A DNA stretch of 64,000 nt, from positions 310,001-374,000 of the forward strand of contig CAWJPW010000010.1 in the NCBI GenBank assembly GCA_963844845.1, written 5' to 3'. Positions 58,369-64,000 of this stretch are shown in pieces. The DNA is from CAWJPW01 sp963844845. GTDB taxonomy: Bacteria; Acidobacteriota; Thermoanaerobaculia; Thermoanaerobaculales; Sulfomarinibacteraceae. A program made the translations under genes and the position numbers. The notes beneath the pieces were generated by a model. The model was not told the origin of the DNA. It saw only the letters and a list, made by a program, of their open reading frames with translations, and made no database searches. Every line of letters starts with the position of its first letter. Within the stretch, counting starts at the first letter, position 1.

Positions 58369-60993
58369 TTACCACCGGCTGGGCTCGAGCCCCGAGAGCA
58401 CGAGCAGCTGCCCGTTCATCGACCGCCGATTCATGACTAGGCGGCCGGTGGCGGCATCGATGGTGAGTGGCATGTTCTCCATCTGTGGTCCCGGCCGCCC
58501 GCCCAGGTCGAGGACGCCGCGGCGTTCCCAGGTCCACCTTCCCCGCCGCGCCTGCCACAGCTCGATTTCGGCGCCCGCCCGCCGCAGCTGCCAGAGCAGG
58601 GTACCGTCGGGGCTCCAGGCCAGCTGTCCCTGCTGCGTGCTGACCTGGACCGGCGCTCCGTCGTCAGCCGCCACCACCCACGCCCCCTGAGCGGGGTCGG
58701 CGGCCTCGGTCCACACCACGAAGGCGACACTTTCTCCACCTGGGCTCCACACCGGGTACGAACCGTCACGGTCGGCGATCTTGCGGGGCGAGCCGCCCGC
58801 CGCCGAGACCGTCCACACCCCGGCGGGGTCGCCGCCGGCAAAGGCCAAGCGACGTCCGTCCGGCGCCCACGCGGGGAACTCCGAGCTGTTCACGCCGCTG
58901 GCAAGGGTCACAGGGTCGCCACCCGAGAGCGACCGCATCCGGAGCTCGACCTTCCCGTCATGCCGTCGCGCCAGGTAGGCGAGCCTCGCGCCATCGGGGG
59001 AGAAGGCAGGACAGGCCGCATCCTCCTCGAGCTCGGTGATCCGACGCTCCTCGCCGGAAGGGGTGCGCAGGAAGAGCGCCCGGGAGCCCCCCTCCATGCG
59101 GCGGTAGGACACCGCCCCATCGGCGCGCGCGCTCCCCCAACCTGCGCCGGGCACGCCGCACACGAGACAGTCCGCGGCGCCGCCGTCCGGGTCCACCGCC
59201 ACCAGATCGGACATGCCGTCGTTGAAGGTCGCCGCCAGGCGAGTGCCGTCTGGCGAGATCGCGCCACCTCCAAGAAGCTTGACCGCGGGCAGCAGCGGCC
59301 GGGGCCCCTGCGACGTGAGCCGCTCCAGCTGCATCTCGTGAGTCACGAGCAGCGCCCGACCACCGGGACCCCACGAAAGACCGGAGACCCGTCCCCCCGC
59401 AGTCATCCACTCTTGCGGCTCGCCGCCGCCAGGTGACCACACCCAGATGCTCATCTCGATCTCATCGACGCCGGCGCCCAGCGCCAGGCGACCGTCCGGC
59501 CCGGGCACGACCATCTGCCACGGGCTCGCCGTGGTTCCCTTGAGAACGACCCGCTCACGCTCCGTTGCCAGGTCCACCGACCACAGGCTGCGGGTCCCCT
59601 CCTCCGCGCGGCTGAAGATCAACCGGTCGTCGCCCAGCCAGGCGCCGCGTGCCGCCGACGGGACCACCAGGGTGGGCTCGCCACCCACCGCCGGCAGGAC
59701 CTCCAAGCGGGCCATCTCACCCACCAGCGAGGTCACTGCAACTGCCTTGCCGTCCGGGGAGAAGCGCGGCCACGAGAGGATTTCTCCCGGCTCCCCCTGG
59801 GCGATCACCTGGACCTCGCCGCCTCCGGACGGCACCACCAACAGCTCGCCGTGATCGCCGATGAGCCGCTCCGCCACCAGGCGTCCGCCGCTGGGGTCCC
59901 AGTTGGGGTGGAGCACTTGGCCCGGCCCGTCGATGAGGGTCCTCGCACCCCACCGCCCGGCATCGGGGCGCAGCGGCTCGCGCCCTGACCGCCCCAGGGT
60001 CAGGCCGCCCGCCACGGCCAGCGCCGCCACCAGTAGCGTCACCCCTGCCCAGCGGCTCGCGCGACGCCTGCGGTCCAGCCGAACCGCCTCGGGCACCGCC
60101 TGGGTCGACGCGCCGCGCGCCAACGTCGGTTCGCCCTCCATCCCCACGACCGCGAGGTCCCGCGCCAGAGCGGCTCCGCCCGGGTAACGGCGGCCGGAAT
60201 CGCGCTGCAGGCAGCGCTCCACCACCGCTGCAAGCCACGCCGGCGTCTCCGGGGCGACATCGGAGAGGCGGGGGTACTCCGCCTTGACCACGGCATGGAG
60301 CACCGCCACCGGTGTGGCCCCGGTGAAGGCGCGGCGGCCGGTGAGGAGCTCGTACAGCACGGCGCCGCAGGAGAACACGTCGGAGGCGGGTCCCACGTCG
60401 CCGCCCAGAGCCTGCTCCGGCGCCATGTAGGCGCATGACCCGAGCACCATTCCGGGCTCGGTGAGGGTCTGCTCTGGGCTGCCGTCCCGGGGTCTGAGAA
60501 GCCGCGCCAGGCCGAAGTCCAGCACCTTCACGTGGTCGCCCGGGGCCACCATGATGTTGGACGGCTTGAGGTCGCGGTGCACGATGCCGGCCGAGTGGGC
60601 AGCGGCGAGGGCCTCCGCCACCTGTTGGATCAGCGAGACCGCCCGCCCCACGGCGACCGGTCCAGCAGCCAGCTCCGTCATCAGCGACCGGCCCGGTACC
60701 AGCTCCATCACCAGGAAGGGCACCTCCTGGCCGGTGCCGGGGTCCTCGGTGCCCACGTCGAAGACGGTGACGACGTGAGGGTGGAGCAACCGTGCCATGG
60801 CCAGTGCCTCGCGTTCGAAGCGCTGGCGGGCGGAGTCGTCGGCGAGCAGTGTCTCGGGCAGGACCTTCACCGCCACCTCGCGCAGCAGACGCTCGTCCCG
60901 CGCCACCCAGATGGAACCCATCCCGCCCCGCGCCAGTCGCCGCACCAGGCGATACCGTCCGACTCGCTGTCCTTCGCTGAGCTCGAGGATCAT
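58369..60993 (-). CDS. Ser/Thr protein kinase with PD40 beta-propeller sensor (2)
   Basis: 874 aa. Kinase domain (1-275): ARGGMGSIWVA, VAVKVLPE, HRDLKPSNIMV, DFGLA, SCAYMAPEQALGG. One membrane helix (about 312-332). The exported half is a PD40/TolB propeller with repeats such as FSPDGKAVAVTS, SPDGTRLAATF, FSPDGARLAYLA, APDGRRLAFAG. Same plan as the kinase at 35527 but not a recent duplicate. Divergent from the 61 kb repeat region; no clear promoter seen. Confidence 0.94.
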   Translation of the reverse strand: MILELSEGQRVGRYRLVRRLARGGMGSIWVARDERLLREVAVKVLPETLLADDSARQRFEREALAMARLLHPHVVTVFDVGTEDPGTGQEVPFLVMELVPGRSLMTELAAGPVAVGRAVSLIQQVAEALAAAHSAGIVHRDLKPSNIMVAPGDHVKVLDFGLARLLRPRDGSPEQTLTEPGMVLGSCAYMAPEQALGGDVGPASDVFSCGAVLYELLTGRRAFTGATPVAVLHAVVKAEYPRLSDVAPETPAWLAAVVERCLQRDSGRRYPGGAALARDLAVVGMEGEPTLARGASTQAVPEAVRLDRRRRASRWAGVTLLVAALAVAGGLTLGRSGREPLRPDAGRWGARTLIDGPGQVLHPNWDPSGGRLVAERLIGDHGELLVVPSGGGEVQVIAQGEPGEILSWPRFSPDGKAVAVTSLVGEMARLEVLPAVGGEPTLVVPSAARGAWLGDDRLIFSRAEEGTRSLWSVDLATERERVVLKGTTASPWQMVVPGPDGRLALGAGVDEIEMSIWVWSPGGGEPQEWMTAGGRVSGLSWGPGGRALLVTHEMQLERLTSQGPRPLLPAVKLLGGGAISPDGTRLAATFNDGMSDLVAVDPDGGAADCLVCGVPGAGWGSARADGAVSYRRMEGGSRALFLRTPSGEERRITELEEDAACPAFSPDGARLAYLARRHDGKVELRMRSLSGGDPVTLASGVNSSEFPAWAPDGRRLAFAGGDPAGVWTVSAAGGSPRKIADRDGSYPVWSPGGESVAFVVWTEAADPAQGAWVVAADDGAPVQVSTQQGQLAWSPDGTLLWQLRRAGAEIELWQARRGRWTWERRGVLDLGGRPGPQMENMPLTIDAATGRLVMNRRSMNGQLLVLSGLEPSRW

Positions 60994-61759
60994 CGTGAGA
61001 CCATGATACGGCACGAGCTGGCGAGGACGCCCGCGTGGCGGCGAAGCGTGTCTATCATGCCGCCCGGGGCACGCCGGCCCGGTACGCCCGAGAACATGCT
61101 CAGGGAGGGTAGAGAGAACCCGCTCTCTCTGTAATGAACAAGTCGCGCCTTCGGCGGCTGGGCCGCGGCTTCGCCGCGTCCCGGGGAGTGGCTCCTGCGG
61201 CTTCTGCTGCGGCCCGCGATGCGGCGCTCGCGACAAGTTCGCCCGCCACTCCCCTTCACGACGCCATGTCCCACCCACCCGGTGCCGTCGTCTGCGGCGA
61301 CGGAAGACAGCGTTCCAACCATTACCGTCATCCTGAGCAAGCGGAGGCCCGAAGGGCCGGAGCGCGCCGAAGGACCCCCTGGCCGAAGCCGGCGCAAACC
61401 TGCAGCCAGGGTCGGGGGCCCACCAGAGCACAGGTCCTCCGGCGGGCGTGCCGTCCTTGACGTCTTCCCTGGAGCACACTCTCCCTTGCCGCGCGTTGGC
61501 GGGAAACGCCAAGGGGGGCTCCCACGGCCCTCGGCGCCCGGAGCAGTGGCCCCAAACGACCAAGCAGGCGACTCGGCGCTGAGGGCTCGAGGGCGGCCCG
61601 CTTGCCGCCCGCCGGCGCACGCCGTTGCCGCCCTCGGGACCGCGCCGACGGGCGGCGGCACCGCCGCCGCCCGGGAGCCGGTGCCCGCATCACCCTCGGC
61701 CACCATTCCCATGCCCCATGGCCCCCGCCGGAATCGCCGTGGCCGGGAGGGACGCGACG
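60994..61759. other. Intergenic region with repeats
   Basis: 766 bp without a supported gene, the longest gap in the window. It holds the inverted copy of the structured repeat (61435-61721) and, at 61328-61395, a GC-rich stretch reading CGTCATCCTGAGCAAGCG and CCGAAGGGCCGGAGCGCGCC, a type of dispersed sequence found between genes in many high-GC bacteria. Confidence 0.55.
61435..61721 (-). repeat. Dispersed structured repeat, copy B (inverted)
   Basis: About 287 bp, reverse-oriented relative to copy A at 45787-46050. Read on the minus strand it contains CACCGGCTCCCGG, a longer GGGCGGCGGC-GGT-GCCGCCGCCC hairpin, CCGTCGGCGCG, GCCGAGTCGCCT, CCGTGGGAGCCCCCC and GACGGCACGCCCGCCGGAGG in the same order as copy A. 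Confidence 0.75.
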
Positions 61760-63808
61760 TCAGGAGGTTTGAACCTCCGCGTCCGGGCGAAGGCCCGTCA
61801 TCGGCTCATCGCCCTCCTGAACACTCTCCGTCCCCGCCACCTCGATCACGAGCACGGTGAGGTCGTCGGGCAGGCTCCTCCCGCCCACGTAGCGGTCGAG
61901 GTCGGCGAGGAGGCCGGCCACGAGCGCCTGGCCCTGCTGGTGGGCCCGCGCTTGCACCGCCGCCGCGAGCGCCTCGTAACCGAAGGGGTCGTCATCCTCA
62001 CCGGGCGCCTCCACCAGGCCGTCCGAGTAGAGCACGACCTTGCTGCCGGGCTCGAGCGGCACCACCACCTCCGCCGGGCTGGCAAGCCGGCTGCCCACTG
62101 GGATCGACGGCACCAGCACCTCGAACACCTCCCCGACGGGGGTCACCACCAGCGGCGGTGGATGGCCGGCGTTGGCGAGGCTCAGGCACCCTCGAACAAC
62201 GTCCAGCTCCGCCACCGCCAGGGTGACCATGGTGCTGTGCTCGGCCTGAGTTGTGAGGAGGCGGTTGACCCTCTGCAGCAGCTCCACCCCGCGATAACCC
62301 TCATGGACCATCGCCGCCATGTACGACTTGACCGTCGCCATGAGCAGACCTGTGGAGAGGCCGTGCCCGGCCACGTCGCCGATCGCCACCAGGAGTCGGC
62401 CCTCGTCCTCGGGGAAGAGGTCGAAGTAGTCGCCTCCCACCGCCGCCGCCGGCCGGAACGTCGCATGTACCTCGAGGACGCCGTGGCGCATCTCTCGAGC
62501 GGGCAGCAGGCTCTCCTGGATCGCCCGCGCCAGCTCGAGCTCCCGCGCCATGCGCTCTTTCTCCTGAACCGCCGCCAGCATCCCCTGTACCGACTCGGTC
62601 ATGGTGTTGAAAGCGACCGCGAGGTCACCGAGCTGGTCGTGGCGCTTCACCGGAATGCGGTATGCCAGGTTCCCCCCGGCCACCTCACGGGCGCCCCGCG
62701 ACAGCCGCGCGGTCGACCGCGCGATGGCGAAGGTGATGGTGCCCGCCGCCAGCGCCGCCGCCAGCCACACCACCAGGAAGACCCCCGCCAGCGAGAGCAG
62801 CACCGCGCGCAATATGCCACCCAGCTCGTACCGCGACAGGACGAAGTCCTCCCAGACCTTCAGTGGTGAAGTGCGCAGGACGGTCACGAGCCCGGATTCA
62901 CGGCGAACCTCACCGCTTGCCAGATCGGTGACCACATCGGTCACCCGAACCCAGTACACGGTACGCCTCCCCAACAGGCCCGCGTCCGCCGTTTCCGTCC
63001 CGGGTTGGAAGATCTCTTCCACCGACACGCGGCGCCCACCGGTGTGAATCCGGGGTGCGCCCTCCTCGTCGCCCGCCTGCAGGCTGAAGCCGCCAGACTC
63101 GCCCTCGCTGCCGGCGGCCGGCACGAAGTAGACGTCGAACCACTCACGCCGGTTGAGGTCACGGGCGGTTTCCTGGTCGAGGGGCAGCAGCACGGCCACC
63201 AGGTCGCCGTCCTCGCGGCGCACGGCCATCTCGAAGAAGCGATCGTCCTGCGCGACCACGCCGGTCCAGCCGTCACCCTTCACCCACATCGGCAGCGTCA
63301 GGTCCTGGGCCCCTTCGCCGTGCTCCTCGGCACCACCGAAATTCGCCATCCAGAGCAGCCGGGGCAACGGCTCCGGCGGGTGCTGGACGGCGCCTACGAG
63401 GTCGGCGCGGGCGGCATCGGACCCATGTACCCTCGCGGTGTGAACTCCACCGCGCGCCACCGCCTCCAGCTCCAGCTGAATGTTCTCCTGCAGATGACCC
63501 CAGCGCACCGAGGTGTACTGACCCATCACCATGTACAGCGCGGTGAGGGCCAGGGCGAACAGAACCACGAAGGGCGCCACCCCGGCCAACAGGTAGGAGA
63601 CCAGGAGGCGGACGCCAACCCGGTAGGTGAGATGCCGCCACAGCCATCGCACCCCGCCCAGGAGCACGGTGAGAAGCCAGAAGCCCAGAAGCAGGGTGAT
63701 GACGGCGGTGAGCCCGCTGTCGCTGGCGAGCGCGTAGGCGACAGCGGTGGCGACGCCGAGCACCGCCCCGGTGATCCACCATGCCCGCCGGCGCCAACCT
63801 CCGCTCAT
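61760..63808 (-). CDS. SpoIIE-type PP2C protein phosphatase with HAMP domain (3 of 3)
   Basis: 682 aa. Two to three N-terminal helices, an extracytoplasmic sensor of about 250 residues, a further helix (about 330-355), a HAMP domain (AIARSTARLSRGAREVAGGNLAYRIPVKRHDQLGDLAVAFN), and the phosphatase domain: AAVGGDYFDLF, GDVAGHGLSTGL, NAGHPPPLVV, LYSDGLVEAPG, PDDLTVLVIE. Metal-binding residues are intact. Its ATG overlaps the stop of the thymidine kinase gene. A receptor-type phosphatase responding to an unknown external signal. Confidence 0.93.
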   Translation of the reverse strand: MSGGWRRRAWWITGAVLGVATAVAYALASDSGLTAVITLLLGFWLLTVLLGGVRWLWRHLTYRVGVRLLVSYLLAGVAPFVVLFALALTALYMVMGQYTSVRWGHLQENIQLELEAVARGGVHTARVHGSDAARADLVGAVQHPPEPLPRLLWMANFGGAEEHGEGAQDLTLPMWVKGDGWTGVVAQDDRFFEMAVRREDGDLVAVLLPLDQETARDLNRREWFDVYFVPAAGSEGESGGFSLQAGDEEGAPRIHTGGRRVSVEEIFQPGTETADAGLLGRRTVYWVRVTDVVTDLASGEVRRESGLVTVLRTSPLKVWEDFVLSRYELGGILRAVLLSLAGVFLVVWLAAALAAGTITFAIARSTARLSRGAREVAGGNLAYRIPVKRHDQLGDLAVAFNTMTESVQGMLAAVQEKERMARELELARAIQESLLPAREMRHGVLEVHATFRPAAAVGGDYFDLFPEDEGRLLVAIGDVAGHGLSTGLLMATVKSYMAAMVHEGYRGVELLQRVNRLLTTQAEHSTMVTLAVAELDVVRGCLSLANAGHPPPLVVTPVGEVFEVLVPSIPVGSRLASPAEVVVPLEPGSKVVLYSDGLVEAPGEDDDPFGYEALAAAVQARAHQQGQALVAGLLADLDRYVGGRSLPDDLTVLVIEVAGTESVQEGDEPMTGLRPDAEVQTS
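61763..61778 (-). terminator. Small hairpin at the end of the phosphatase gene
   Basis: GGAGGT, loop TTGA, ACCTCC: a 6-bp stem overlapping the last codons of the phosphatase gene. Too close to the stop for a classical terminator; may simply be coding sequence. Confidence 0.2.
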
Positions 63809-64000
63809 GGCTCGGCGGAGGGCTCCGCCACCTCCCGCGGAGGAAACAACCAGGCTTCGGCGCTGTCCACGGCGCCTTCCGGCTCATGGCAGCGGCGGCA
63901 GCGGGCCTCGTACATGCCGGACGCCCCCACCACGACCTGCTCGGCCGATTGAAACAGGCGCTGCGTGTAGCTCGCCGGCGCCCCACAGCTCGCGCAGATC
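63805..64000 (-). CDS. tdk: Thymidine kinase, C-terminal end (partial, runs off right edge)
   Basis: The last 64 codons are visible. The translated end contains ICASCGAPASYTQRLF and YEARCRRCHEP, giving the C-x2-C ... C-x2-C zinc lasso of type II thymidine kinases (the usual CxxCG-PATRTQR and ..YE..CR.CH). After this an unusual Pro/Glu-rich tail of about 25 residues follows. The ATP-binding part lies outside the window. Stop codon overlaps the start of the phosphatase gene (ATGA). Confidence 0.85.
   Translation of the reverse strand, partial: ICASCGAPASYTQRLFQSAEQVVVGASGMYEARCRRCHEPEGAVDSAEAWLFPPREVAEPSAEP

Noticed and set aside
61760..61800. tRNA T-arm-like sequence AGGTTTGAACCT
   Set aside because: No acceptor, D or anticodon arms pair around it and it is inside the end of the phosphatase gene.
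1..64000. CRISPR array, prophage or intact insertion sequence
   Set aside because: No evenly spaced direct repeats, no phage structural genes or integrase, and no transposase are seen.

Overview
This 64 kb window is high-GC chromosomal DNA from a bacterium that is most likely an Acidobacteriota member of the Thermoanaerobaculia/Holophagae type. That placement is an inference from gene content, not from a marker gene. Three Hanks-type Ser/Thr kinases (two with C-terminal PD40 propellers, one with TPRs), three SpoIIE-type PP2C phosphatases, a propeller-Y_Y_Y-GGDEF sensor, DUF4388, DUF1684 and DUF6599 proteins and several multiheme cytochromes c form the kind of mixture seen in that phylum. I see no rRNA, tRNA, CRISPR array, prophage or intact insertion sequence. 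Intergenic space is short except where dispersed repeats sit.

Layout. 1-9.4 kb: the N-terminal part of an MprF-like membrane protein coupled to a TGS-domain GTPase, a secreted dienelactone hydrolase, a large diguanylate cyclase sensor, a secreted M4 metalloprotease under a clear promoter, and a membrane methyltransferase. 9.5-17.7 kb: an HdrD/NarI-type Fe-S oxidoreductase, MutY, a lipoprotein/DUF362 pair, a CMD-like protein, a SpoIIE phosphatase and a lipoprotein. 18-24.8 kb: an ECF sigma factor with its NrsF-type anti-sigma, rubrerythrin, ferrochelatase, a radical SAM protein, a TIGR01777 epimerase and L-2-hydroxyglutarate oxidase. 25-38.7 kb: kinases, a CBS/CGL transsulfuration pair, a second phosphatase, a five-heme cytochrome and lipoproteins. 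38.7-48.3 kb: a Tat-exported phosphodiesterase, a DUF134/NifX-type metal cluster, MetH, and a pyruvate dehydrogenase-type E1 alpha/beta pair.

48.3-55.6 kb holds the two most interesting loci. First, a tight cluster (kamA, two D-Ala-D-Ala-ligase-like ATP-grasp enzymes, a GNAT acetyltransferase) behind its own promoter and structured leader looks like a pathway that makes beta-lysine and couples or acetylates it. Second, cstA is followed by a small CstA-associated protein and an ArsA-like ATPase. The small protein's reading frame ends Arg-TGA-Cys-TGA where I recall relatives ending Arg-Cys-Cys, and a perfect 9-bp hairpin with a GGT loop starts 10 nt after the TGA. I read this as a likely selenoprotein with a Sec-Cys C-terminus.

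55.6-64 kb: a respiratory module (four-heme cytochrome, cytochrome b, eleven-heme cytochrome), a kinase with PD40 propeller, a third phosphatase with HAMP, and the C-terminus of thymidine kinase.

Two dispersed repeat families are present. One is a ~167-bp MITE-like element with 16-bp terminal inverted repeats in three copies, two of which supply the stop codon of the gene they follow. The other is a ~270-290-bp structured GC-rich repeat in two inverted copies (45.8 and 61.5 kb).
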